Source of the DNA: CAWEFA01 sp963851385
GTDB taxonomy: Bacteria; Bacteroidota; Bacteroidia; Bacteroidales; DTGW01
Assembly: GCA_963851385.1 (NCBI GenBank)
Contig: CAWKPE010000007.1
Span: forward strand, 14,815-78,814
Direction: 5' to 3'
Length of the DNA stretch: 64,000 nt
Part shown: positions 7,491 to 16,758 of the stretch, piece by piece
How the letters are laid out: each line of letters opens with the position of its first letter
Numbering within the stretch: position 1 is the first letter of the stretch
Notes under the pieces: generated by a model
Told to the model about the DNA's origin: nothing
Databases searched by the model: none
What the model saw: the letters and a program-made list of their open reading frames with translations, nothing else
Translations under genes and position numbers: made by a program

Positions 7491-8693
7491 ATGACAAAAG
7501 AAATAGAAATACTGAAAGATGCCGCTCTCAAAGAATTAACGGGAAATATTTTATCATATTGGCAAACTTACACAATTGATAAAGAGAACGGTGGTTTTTA
7601 CGGAAGTATTGACTTTTATGGCAATATTAATAAAACGGCTACAAAAGGTGCTGTACTTAATACTAGAATTTTGTGGACATTTTCAAAAGCATTTAATGTT
7701 CTTGGCAAAAAAGAATATTTTGATCTTGCTTTAAAAGCATATGAGTTTATTAACAATTATTTCAGAGACAAAGAATATAATGGTGTCTATTGGGAACTGG
7801 ATTATAAAGGACAACCTGTTAATACAAGAAAATATTGCTACACACAGGGATTCTGGATTTATGCATTAAGTGAGTTTTATATTGCATCTAAAAATCCTGA
7901 TAGTATAAAGCTTGCTCTAGATATTTTTTCCATAATTGAGGATAAAGCTCTTGATAAAATAAAAAACGGATATATTGAAGCATTCGCAAGAGATTGGTCT
8001 ATAACAGGTGATGTGCGGATTAGCGAAAAGGATCTTAATGAAAATAAAACCTACAATACACATCTTCACCTTCTGGAAGGATATACAGCTCTTTATAAGG
8101 TAACTAAAAACAGCAAAGTAAAATCTGCATTAGAAAACCTGGTCAATTTGATGCTCGATAAATTTTATAATCCTGCTAACCATCATTTCCTGTTATTTTT
8201 TGATGATGAATGGAATACAAAAAGCAATTTGGTTTCATACGGCCATGATATAGAAGGTACCTGGCTTTTGTGGGATGCAGTAAAATCTCTTGACAAACCT
8301 GAACTTGAAAAAAGAACTATTCCAATAATTTTAAAAATGGTTGATACAACAGCAAAAGAAAGTATTGATGTTGATGGCGGACAATTTTACGAGGGTAATG
8401 CAAAAGAGGGTGTAAAAGACACGGATAAACACTGGTGGCCACAAGCTGAAGCAGTTGTCGGATTCATGAATGCCTGGCAAATTACACGAGATAATAAATA
8501 TTTTGACTTGGCTCTAAACAGTTGGAAATTTATTGAAACATATATATCAGATAGAAAATCTGGCGAATGGTTTTGGAAAGTTTCCAAAGATGGAATGCCT
8601 TATACAAATGAAGTAAAAGCAGGTTTTTGGAAATGCCCTTATCATAACAGCCGTGCTTGTTTTGAAATTATAGAAAGACTTTCTGATTATTAA
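7491..8693 (+). CDS. Cellobiose/mannobiose 2-epimerase (AGE family)
   Basis: Converts the reducing-end sugar of beta-1,4-disaccharides, here most likely mannobiose to mannosylglucose, the substrate of the GH130 enzyme next door. The (alpha/alpha)6-barrel family is recognised by AVLNTRILWTFSKAF, YNTHLHLLEGYTALY, YGHDIEGTWLLWDA, WWPQAEAVVGFMNAW and CPYHNSRACFE; the His residues in the YGHDIE and CPYHNSR segments correspond to the catalytic pair. I chose the ATG at 7491 because the 13 residues from an upstream ATG at 7452 are unlike the family. It is about 400 residues long, normal for the family. Confidence 0.9.
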   Translation: MTKEIEILKDAALKELTGNILSYWQTYTIDKENGGFYGSIDFYGNINKTATKGAVLNTRILWTFSKAFNVLGKKEYFDLALKAYEFINNYFRDKEYNGVYWELDYKGQPVNTRKYCYTQGFWIYALSEFYIASKNPDSIKLALDIFSIIEDKALDKIKNGYIEAFARDWSITGDVRISEKDLNENKTYNTHLHLLEGYTALYKVTKNSKVKSALENLVNLMLDKFYNPANHHFLLFFDDEWNTKSNLVSYGHDIEGTWLLWDAVKSLDKPELEKRTIPIILKMVDTTAKESIDVDGGQFYEGNAKEGVKDTDKHWWPQAEAVVGFMNAWQITRDNKYFDLALNSWKFIETYISDRKSGEWFWKVSKDGMPYTNEVKAGFWKCPYHNSRACFEIIERLSDY

Positions 8694-8709
8694 ATTACAA
8701 CCAAAGCTT

Positions 8710-8745
8710 TTGTACAAATGTTCAATTCCCCGAACATTTGTACAA
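8710..8745. repeat. Perfect 14-bp inverted repeat after the epimerase gene
   Basis: ttgtacaaatgttc (8710-8723) and gaacatttgtacaa (8732-8745) are exact complements around the 8-base loop aattcccc. There is no T-run after it, so it is either a weak terminator or an operator-like palindrome ahead of the susC gene. The only other promoter-like text before susC is an imperfect -7 box (TATATTTA) at 8861-8868. Confidence 0.55.
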
Positions 8746-8946
8746 GAAATTAAACAATAGTATTAAAAGTATATACAATACTACAAGTTTTCAGTTCAGC
8801 CAGACCATATCTTTACCTTGCTAATCACAAAAAAATTTAATTTTATTAACAAATTTTAGCTATATTTAACGCAGTTAATATACTTTACAAAATAATTTTA
8901 GAAATAATTACTAACTATATTAATTAAACCATTAACTACTTAACTT

Positions 8947-11900
8947 ATGAAATATTGTTATACTAACGAAAGTCTAAGAAAACAGTTTCGGGCTACATGG
9001 AAAATGCTAATGGTAATAAGTATTCTATTAAATTCATTAGTATTTAAAATGTCAGCTCAGGGAACAACGGTAACGGGTACTGTTGTTGATGAAAAAAACC
9101 AACCTTTGACGGGAGTAAATGTTATCGTAAAAGGGAAAACTAATGGGACAATAACTGATCTTGATGGTAAATTTTCAATAAATGCTGCAAGTTCAGATAT
9201 TCTGAGTTTTACTTTTGTCGGGTACAAATCAGAAGAAATTGCCGTTGGTACCCAAACACAAATCAAAGTAACCTTGAAAGAAGAAGTAACTCTACTTAAT
9301 GAAGTAGTTGTTGTTGGTTATGGCGTGCAAAAGAAAAGCGATCTTACAGGTGCTATTGCGTCTGTTACCTCTGATGATATAAAGAATATGCCGGTTTTAA
9401 GGATTGATGATGCCCTTCAAGGGAAAGCAGCCGGTGTAGAGATTATTCAAAATTCAGGTCAACCAGGTGCCGATCCAAAAATACGTGTTAGAGGCTATGC
9501 GACTATTAATGGCGGCAATCCATTGATTGTTATTGACGGAGTGAGCGGGGGTTCACTCAAAGATATTAATCCTGGAGATATAGAATCAATGGAAATTTTA
9601 AAGGATGCTGCTTCTCAGGCAATTTATGGTTCTGCGGGTGGAAATGGTGTAATTTTAATAACCACCAAGCACGGTAAAGAGGGTAAGTTTAAAGTAAATT
9701 TTGATATGTTTTGCGGAGTTCAGTCCCCCTGGAGTACAGATAATGTAAAAGTTGCAAATGCCCAGCAGTATGCTGCTATTTATGATCAAACTCCTACTCA
9801 TGCAGGCTATTTCTATTACAATCCTGCAACAAAGAGTTATATGGACCACATTGACAGCACTAAAGCATTGACTAATACAAACTGGATAGATCAAATTTTC
9901 AATACCAGCATGGTTCAAAACTACAATTTAAATATTAGTACAGCCGGAAAAAAAACAAGTCTCTTCTCCAGTATTGGTTATAGTGATGAAGACGGAACTT
10001 TACTTCGAACTTATAATAAAAAATACACATTCAGGCTAAACTCTGAATATCAAATTATAAAAATGATTAAAATTGGAGAAAACCTGAATTTGTCAGATAA
10101 TATTAGTTCCAATCAGGGTGAATTTAACGAATATGGTTCTCCTTTAAGCACGGCAATTCAAATGTTGCCCATAGTTCCTGTATTTGCAAGTGATGGTTCA
10201 GGCCATTATGCATATCAAGCAGATAACCTGGCTTCTAATATTCAGAATCCTATGGATCAAATATATCGTAATAACAATATAAATACTTATAAAGAAATTT
10301 TTGGAAATGTTCATATAAAGTTGGATATAATTAAAGGATTAAGTTTTGAAAGCAAATTTGGATTCTATAGTAATACAAATCTTTATAAACAATATACCCC
10401 TGTAGATAGTGTTGGTGCATGGGGTTCAATAGGTTCTTCACAAAGTAATTTCATACCTCAATATCAAAGAAATACAAATGATTGGAATGGCTGGCAATGG
10501 CAAAACTATTTCACATACAATTTAACTTTGGCAGATAAGCATACATTCAATGTTGTTGCAGGATATGAGTCAATGTTTAATACAAATACATTTGTAAATA
10601 AAACTGCAAGCAATATAATCATGAAAGGAAATTGGGAGGATTATACTAATACAACAGGTATGATAGCAGTAGCTCCGCAACAAACTATAGAATGGTCAGA
10701 ATATAGATATTTCGGCAGGTTAAATTATAATTTTGCCGATATTGTATTGTTAGAAGGGACTATTAGTGACGATAACAATTCAAAGTTTGGACCTAATAAA
10801 AGAGAGGGGACTTTTCCTGCAGCATCGGCCGGTATCAAATTCAGCGAGATAGAATATATTAAAGACCTTAATTTTATTGACTTTGGTAAAATAAGAATAG
10901 GATATGGTGAAACCGGAAATTCAGACATTCCAGCATTCTCATATAATTCTACTGTAGGTGTATTACCAAGTTTTGGTTATCCTTTTGGAGGTGTAACATC
11001 ACAACCCGGGGCTGCCTTATTGACGGCAGGAAATCCTGATCTTCATTGGGAAACAGTAATAACAAAAAATATTGGGATTGATCTTGGATTTTTAAAAAAT
11101 CGCCTGAGTTTTTCTTTTGATTATTTTATTCGAAATAATCAAGACATGCTTCTTAGAAAATCTGTACCTTATTACGTTGGTTTTGTTGTAACCGGCGCAA
11201 CACAAGAACTTGGCAATCCAAGTCTTGACACACGCCCGTTGGTAAATTATGGTACGTTGGACAACAGGGGATTTGAGATAAATCTTGGATACAAAGATAA
11301 AATTGGAGATTTTGAATATGACATTAATGCAAACGTATCACATTTAACTACAACAATGACAAACATTGGCGACCCCCTGTTGGAAGGAAATGGCCGTGGA
11401 GTTTCTGGTGTTTGCCGGACTGAGGATGGACAACCTGTATCTGAATTTTACGGTTATCAAATAAGTGGCATTTACAAGGAATCAGACTTCACATGGTACT
11501 TGAATAATAGTCCTGGTAATGGTGGAAAATGGGCCAGAGTGGTTGCTGAATCCTCAAGGAACAGTTATTGTTCCGGCCTTCGATATAAATGGTGACAGCT
11601 CTTCACTTACTACTCTTTCTACTAACGCCAAACCGGGAGATTTTAAATTTGTAGATACCAATCATGATGGAAAGATTGATGCAAAAGATATGGTTCCAAT
11701 TGGCGATCCTAACCCAAAATTTTCTTATGGGATAAATGCAAATTTTAAATACAAGGCTTTTGACTTAAGCATGTTTTTCCAGGGTTGCTATGGCAATAAA
11801 ATATTTAATTTGTTAAAAGTTAATCTTTATACCATAAACAATGGAGGATTAAACTTTTCCCCTGATTTGATGAGAAGTTATATTCCGGCAACTTATACCA

Positions 11901-12262
11901 CTGATAATACTGAAATTCCAACAGTAATTACTCCTGCCGGGAATACAAACACGGGAATCGCTCGTATGGATCCTAACTTAAGTCCTTCTTCCTTTTATAT
12001 AGAAGACGGTTCTTATTTACGTTTAAAGAATATACAATTAGGTTATACTTTACCTGCTTCTTTAACTCAAAAGGTTAAGATTGAAAAATTGCGCGTTTAT
12101 ATTGGCGCTAAAAATCTCCTGACTTTTACAAAGTATTCCGGGTTTGATCCAGAAGTAGGGGAAAATACGACTATACCAAATAGTATACTTGAGAGAGGTT
12201 TTGACCGTGGGACATATCCTCAGTCAAAAATGTTCCTTTTAGGTTTAAACCTTACATTTTAA
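8947..12262 (+). pseudogene. SusC/RagA-family TonB-dependent outer-membrane transporter, one frameshift
   Basis: A SusC-type receptor for oligosaccharide import across the outer membrane. It has a signal peptide, a carboxypeptidase-regulatory-like domain (TVTGTVVDEKNQPLTGVNV), a TonB-box region (NEVVVVGYGVQKKSDLTGA), the plug (ALQGKAAGVEIIQNSGQPGA) and a barrel ending in LGLNLTF. The first frame (8947-11595) leaves the family sequence near 11530. The rest continues in the +1 frame (KPGDFKFVDTNHDGKID onward) to 12262. Removing one G from the ggg at about 11532-11534 restores GGKWPEWLLNPQG and an intact protein of about 1,105 residues. The break is probably a sequencing error or recent. susD follows after 43 bases. 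Confidence 0.9.
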
Positions 12263-12305
12263 TAATTTGAAATCATAAATAATGAATAACTTAAAAATAA
12301 GAGCT

Positions 12306-14042
12306 ATGAAACATATTAATAAAATTATATTCATATTTTTATCTGTGTCAGTACTCTTCTTTTCCTGCAGTAAAGATTTTCTTGATAGAAAACAAACTGG
12401 AGTACAAACTGAAGAAGCATTCTATACTACAATGGATAATATAAAACTTGGAGTAAACGGAACTTATGGATCTCTGAACTCATTGGTTAATCCAATTAAT
12501 ACTCTGGATGTGATGTACATTGTTTTTGGAAGTATTGCTTCGGATGATGCTGAGGCAGGTGGAGAAGCAGGAGGTAATGATTTTATTGACATTCAGGATG
12601 CCGATAAAGGTACAACTCAACCGGAAGAAAATAAACAACTATCTGATTATTTCTGGGCTTATAATTACAAAACCATTTTACGTGCAACTTCAACTTTGCA
12701 AGGTATTAACTCATTCAGGAGTGCTAATCCCGGGCTTAGTCAGGCCGATCTAAAAACTTTAAACCAATATGAAGGTGAAATGTATTTTATTTTGGCATTT
12801 ATTCATTTCAAATTGATACAGGTATATGGAGGCATAATAATTGTTGATCGTCCCCTTGGAGGTAGTTCGTATAACTTACCACGTGATTCAATATCTGCTT
12901 GTTTACATTTTGTAGAAAGCTGCCTCAGAAAAGCGTCAAATTTATTGCCGTTACAAAGTCAATATGCTGCTGCCGACATGGGAAGAGCAACAAAAGGAGC
13001 CGCACAGGGTTTTTTAGCAAAAGCATATCTTTACGAAGCTTCTTATGCAGAAAATTATCCTGGTGATATGCGTTTTTCCGGTTGCAAAAATACTTACAAT
13101 TTAGCTATGATTTATGCTGACAGTGTAATTAATTCGGGTGAATACTATTTATTGGGAATGAATGGAGATCATTATAATTCTTATTGGGATTCAACTTCAT
13201 CACCTACTTATCCAAACTTCACACCTGGTTACCGTTATATTTTTACTAGTGCCAGTAAAACATATAAAAACCCTCATGAAGCTGTTTTCGAAACTCAAAG
13301 TTTAAATGATAAATTAGGCTATCAGGTTACTCGTGGAACTTATCTGACCGTATATATGACAGTACGTAACTATAATGGTACTACACTGGGATGGGGTTTC
13401 AATTGTCCTACGCAGGACCTTGTAAATGCTTACGATACACTGGATCCCAGGTTTAAAGTTTCAATTGGAAGAACAGGTGATCCGGTATACCTAAACAATT
13501 CCTGGGGTAAAATTAATTGTATGCAAAGCCCTACAAATATGATAGGCCGAAAATTTGAAGCAGATTCATGGGAATACTGGGGAAATCATACAACAGATGG
13601 TGCAGGACCAAATAATTTCCCATACCTTCGTTATGCTGATGTAGTGCTTATGGCCGCTGAAGCTGCTATAAAAGCAGGCGTTGCTTCATTACCTTTATCA
13701 AACAAAACTCCGCTTCAATTAGTAAATATGATTCGTCAGCGTGCAAGAAACAATGACATGAGTGCCGTCCCTGCTGATTTACCAAGTGTTGGATTTAATG
13801 ATGTTGTTAATGAGCGCCGTCTTGAACTTGCTATGGAAGGTCAACGTTTCTTCGACCTGGTACGTTGGAAACAGGCTGAAGCAAAAATTAACGGGCAGGC
13901 ATTACAAAATTTTCTTAATGGCAAGCCGCAAGCTTCGCCTGTATCAGCTTCATTTATTCTGGGGAGAAATGAATTTTTTCCAATACCAGAGTCTGAAACA
14001 ATTAATGATCCTAACCTGGTACAATATCCCGGGTGGAATTAA
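12306..14042 (+). CDS. SusD/RagB-family surface glycan-binding lipoprotein
   Basis: Lipid-anchored partner that sits over the SusC channel and delivers oligosaccharide. The start at 12306 gives a clean lipoprotein signal (MKHINKIIFIFLSVSVLFFSC), so the mature N-terminal Cys is residue 21; a further ATG lies 24 bases upstream. Family signs are CSKDFLDRKQTGVQTEEAFY, LRYADVVLMAAEAAIKAG, VVNERRLELAMEGQRFFDLVRW and the ending FFPIPESETINDPNLVQ. It is paired with the susC gene upstream and followed by a strong terminator at 14072. Substrate inferred from the locus: beta-mannan fragments. Confidence 0.94.
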   Translation: MKHINKIIFIFLSVSVLFFSCSKDFLDRKQTGVQTEEAFYTTMDNIKLGVNGTYGSLNSLVNPINTLDVMYIVFGSIASDDAEAGGEAGGNDFIDIQDADKGTTQPEENKQLSDYFWAYNYKTILRATSTLQGINSFRSANPGLSQADLKTLNQYEGEMYFILAFIHFKLIQVYGGIIIVDRPLGGSSYNLPRDSISACLHFVESCLRKASNLLPLQSQYAAADMGRATKGAAQGFLAKAYLYEASYAENYPGDMRFSGCKNTYNLAMIYADSVINSGEYYLLGMNGDHYNSYWDSTSSPTYPNFTPGYRYIFTSASKTYKNPHEAVFETQSLNDKLGYQVTRGTYLTVYMTVRNYNGTTLGWGFNCPTQDLVNAYDTLDPRFKVSIGRTGDPVYLNNSWGKINCMQSPTNMIGRKFEADSWEYWGNHTTDGAGPNNFPYLRYADVVLMAAEAAIKAGVASLPLSNKTPLQLVNMIRQRARNNDMSAVPADLPSVGFNDVVNERRLELAMEGQRFFDLVRWKQAEAKINGQALQNFLNGKPQASPVSASFILGRNEFFPIPESETINDPNLVQYPGWN

Positions 14043-14071
14043 AATATTGTAATAAACCAAAATTAAATATG

Positions 14072-14104
14072 AGGCTCTGATGAATAATCAGAGCCTTTAT
14101 TCTT
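14072..14104 (+). terminator. Rho-independent terminator after susD
   Basis: A 10-bp stem (aggctctgat 14072-14081 with atcagagcct 14087-14096), 5-base loop gaata, followed by ttattcttt. Confidence 0.8.
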
Positions 14105-14126
14105 TCAATAAATAAAAATTAAAAAA

Positions 14127-15290
14127 ATGAAAAAATCCGGTATCCTCGTTCTATTGCCCATTTTTTTTGGTTTTTTTGTCATGGGTTTTGTAGATATTGT
14201 TGGCAGTGTAAGAAACTACGTAAAAGCTGATTTTTCCTTAAATAATACTTTAGCTAACTTTTTGCCAATGATGGTGTTTCTTTGGTTCCTAATACTGTCG
14301 GTTCCGGTTGGTCTGATAATGAACAAATATGGCAGAAAGAATACTGTTTTAATAAGTTTAATTATTACAATAATTGCATTATTAGTACCATTTATCAACT
14401 ACAGTTTTCTTACGGCGCTCGCAGCTTTTGCTTTACTGGGAATAGGGAATACAATTTTGCAAGTCTCTTTGAATCCATTAGTAACTAATGTAATATCCAA
14501 TGAAAAAATACCTGGCAGCCTTACGCTGGGACAATTTATCAAAGCATCTTCTTCTTTTCTGGGACCTGTAACCATAACCTGTGCAGCAAGATACTTTGAC
14601 AATTGGAAATTAATATTTCCTGTTTATGCAATTGTTTCATTTATTTCAGCAATATGGTTAGTCTCAATAAAAATTGAAAAAGAAAAGATAACAAGTAAAA
14701 CTACTACATTTAACGAGTGTATTGGCTTACTAAAGAACAATTATATATTATTGCTATTTATAAGCATTCTTTTAATTGTAGGAGTTGACGTAGGAATGAA
14801 CACTACAATCCCCGAATATCTTAAAAGCAAATTTCATCTATCTAATGATCAGGCAGTATTTGATATAACATATTATTTTGGAGCAAAAATTGCCGGAACT
14901 TTTATTGGTACCTTTATATTATTTAAAATTCCAATCAGATCAATATTTCCAATTTCTGCAATAATTGCAGTAATAGCATTTGTATCTATGCTTTTCATTT
15001 CAGGTTTAGGGCTTATTTTAATAAATATTGTGATTATTGGTCTTTCATGTGCCAATGTATTTTCAATGATCTTTTCCCTGGCTATTCAAAAAATGCCTGA
15101 GAAAATGAATGAGATATCAGGTTTAATGATAATGGGCGTTTCCGGAGGTGCGCTTGTACTTCCTGTAATGGGATTTCTTTCAGATAAAGTTGGCCAATTA
15201 GGAGGAATGCTTGTGTTGCTTGCATGTCTGTTATATATACTAATTTTCTCATTAACCCTGCCTAGAAAATCTGATGTTTTAAGTGCATAA
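14127..15290 (+). CDS. MFS sugar permease (FucP/GluP-like)
   Basis: An inner-membrane major facilitator protein of 387 residues with about 12 predicted membrane segments. The N-terminal half begins GILVLLPIFFGFFVMGFVDIV, has the MFS loop NKYGRKNTV between helices 2 and 3, and GNTILQVSLNPLVTNV in the region typical of the fucose/glucose/galactose:H+ symporter subfamily. Its place after the GH130 enzyme, epimerase and SusC/SusD suggests it brings mannobiose or a related disaccharide from periplasm to cytoplasm. It is separated from susD by a terminator, so it may have its own or a read-through transcript. Confidence 0.88.
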   Translation: MKKSGILVLLPIFFGFFVMGFVDIVGSVRNYVKADFSLNNTLANFLPMMVFLWFLILSVPVGLIMNKYGRKNTVLISLIITIIALLVPFINYSFLTALAAFALLGIGNTILQVSLNPLVTNVISNEKIPGSLTLGQFIKASSSFLGPVTITCAARYFDNWKLIFPVYAIVSFISAIWLVSIKIEKEKITSKTTTFNECIGLLKNNYILLLFISILLIVGVDVGMNTTIPEYLKSKFHLSNDQAVFDITYYFGAKIAGTFIGTFILFKIPIRSIFPISAIIAVIAFVSMLFISGLGLILINIVIIGLSCANVFSMIFSLAIQKMPEKMNEISGLMIMGVSGGALVLPVMGFLSDKVGQLGGMLVLLACLLYILIFSLTLPRKSDVLSA

Positions 15291-15292
15291 AA

Positions 15293-15724
15293 TTATTTGC
15301 TCAACTTATGAAGCTTTAGAAATTCTTTTAATTCATTTGTAAAGGTCTGCTTTTTATGATGTTCTTTCTGGTTTTTAATGTATTCCATCATTTTTGATAA
15401 TAGTGATTCACTGACGCTAAAAGCAGCATATTCCGGTTGCCAGGCAAAAGAACCGGAAGAAAAATAATTCTTATTTATAATAGCAGCACTTGTAGTTATT
15501 AATTCCTCTACAGTTTTATTTAATGATTTTTCCGGGTTCAATAAAAAAATGGCATGCACATGATCTGCTGTTCCATTAATCATTTCCACAAAGCAACCAT
15601 AGTTCGTAATTTCTTCTTTTAAAAATGCATGTATTTTATTCTCAAAATCAGGATGTAAAAGTGGTAATTTATCTTTTGTACTTAATATTAAATGAATCCA
15701 GACTTTAGTTTTTGGTTGTGTCAT
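15293..15724 (-). CDS. Y1 (HUH) transposase of the IS200-like / REP-associated type
   Basis: A 143-residue single-strand DNA endonuclease/transposase. The HUH motif is visible as TADHVHAIF, and the catalytic-tyrosine helix is in the region LLSKMMEYIKNQKEHHKK, preceded by FAWQPEYAAFSVSES, all typical of the IS200/TnpA_REP group. It ends 3 bases from the convergent MFS gene and has no obvious element ends or second ORF around it, so it is not a complete insertion sequence in plain sight. REP-like hairpins of the sort that such proteins mobilise are present at 33644-33766. Confidence 0.9.
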   Translation of the reverse strand: MTQPKTKVWIHLILSTKDKLPLLHPDFENKIHAFLKEEITNYGCFVEMINGTADHVHAIFLLNPEKSLNKTVEELITTSAAIINKNYFSSGSFAWQPEYAAFSVSESLLSKMMEYIKNQKEHHKKQTFTNELKEFLKLHKLSK

Positions 15725-15751
15725 GACTAATGGTACAATTAAAAAACATAG

Positions 15752-16615
15752 TTATTTCCCAAATACTTTCTGCAAAATATCTCCAACTGCATCGCTGGCC
15801 CATTTGAGGGGATCCTTTCTGATAGAACGTTCCTGATCACCAATTTTCAAAAACAAGCCATCCAGGGCTTTCTCTGTAACATATTCGCCCAACGTTGTAT
15901 CTCTTATTGGAGTAATGGACTGAAGTGCAGTTCTCTCGTCAGAAGATAAATAAGGTACTAATTGATCTGCTTCCAAAATTGTAGTGGCCGCGCTTGCAGC
16001 TTGGTTATAAAGAGATGTCAATTCAGACCATATTTCATTCGTTGAGAAACCAAGACCCAGCACATCTTTATCCAATTCTCCATCAATCGGAGCTTTATAA
16101 GCTCTCACAAGGTCGTTATACGTTGTTGATCTGAGGTAATCTGTAGCAGCTGTAGAATCAAAACTTGAAGCACTTTTTTTACTTCCTGCAGCCGGATTTG
16201 TTCCGTTAAGGATTGACAGACCATCCGAAATGGTCAATGAAGTAATAGCATTTGTTAAAATTGGCCTGGCAGAATCGGCTGCATATTCAGCTGCCCTGTT
16301 CATTGAATGAATCACTTTATCTACATATGGATTTAAGTCTACTCCTAACTCAGAACTGTATTGATTTATAGTAGGAATATTATTTGTAATTATACTTGCC
16401 TCTGGCGGAAGCAATATCTTAATAGCAGCATCCTTATAATATCCATCTACCACCGATGTAATTTTAACAGCACTATCAGTTCCAACCTGTAAAGCAGTTT
16501 TAAGTCCATTTACTATATCATCATTAGATAATCCGGCATTTTCAAGCTTATCGCAGGAAATAATAAATAGACAAATAAAAATAAGTCCTGAAAGTATTTT
16601 TATAAAGTTCTTCAT
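15752..16615 (-). CDS. DUF4197 lipoprotein
   Basis: A 287-residue exported lipoprotein: signal LSGLIFICLFIISC with lipobox Cys at about residue 21, then a mostly helical domain with the DUF4197 features GLKTALQVGTDSAVKI, AYKAPIDGELDKDVLGL and the C-terminal ALDGLFLKIGDQERSIRKDP. The molecular role of the family is unknown to me. It lies between the Y1 transposase and the kinase-RapZ fusion on the same strand, with no tight operon spacing (143 bases to the upstream gene). Confidence 0.88.
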   Translation of the reverse strand: MKNFIKILSGLIFICLFIISCDKLENAGLSNDDIVNGLKTALQVGTDSAVKITSVVDGYYKDAAIKILLPPEASIITNNIPTINQYSSELGVDLNPYVDKVIHSMNRAAEYAADSARPILTNAITSLTISDGLSILNGTNPAAGSKKSASSFDSTAATDYLRSTTYNDLVRAYKAPIDGELDKDVLGLGFSTNEIWSELTSLYNQAASAATTILEADQLVPYLSSDERTALQSITPIRDTTLGEYVTEKALDGLFLKIGDQERSIRKDPLKWASDAVGDILQKVFGK

Positions 16616-16674
16616 TTTATGTAGTTTAAATTTATTATTAGCTTTTTTTTGTCAATTCATTTATAATTAAATTC

Positions 16675-16710
16675 TAATTTACAAAAATTTAAGTTCAAAG
16701 TTCAAGATAT
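16675..16710. repeat. Dispersed AAGTTCAAAGTTCAA repeat
   Basis: The text around 16675-16710 contains aatttaagttcaaagttcaag, the same kind of unit as between the two tRNAs (5913-5978) and before lpxB (51125-51163). Confidence 0.4.
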
Positions 16711-16758
16711 TTTATTTATTGATTTTGATTTATTCGCCAAACAAAACAAAACAAATTG

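Noticed and set aside
15293..15724. Complete IS200/IS605 insertion sequence
   Set aside because: No TnpB gene, no clear terminal hairpins, and the MFS gene ends only 3 bases away; only the Y1 gene can be supported.
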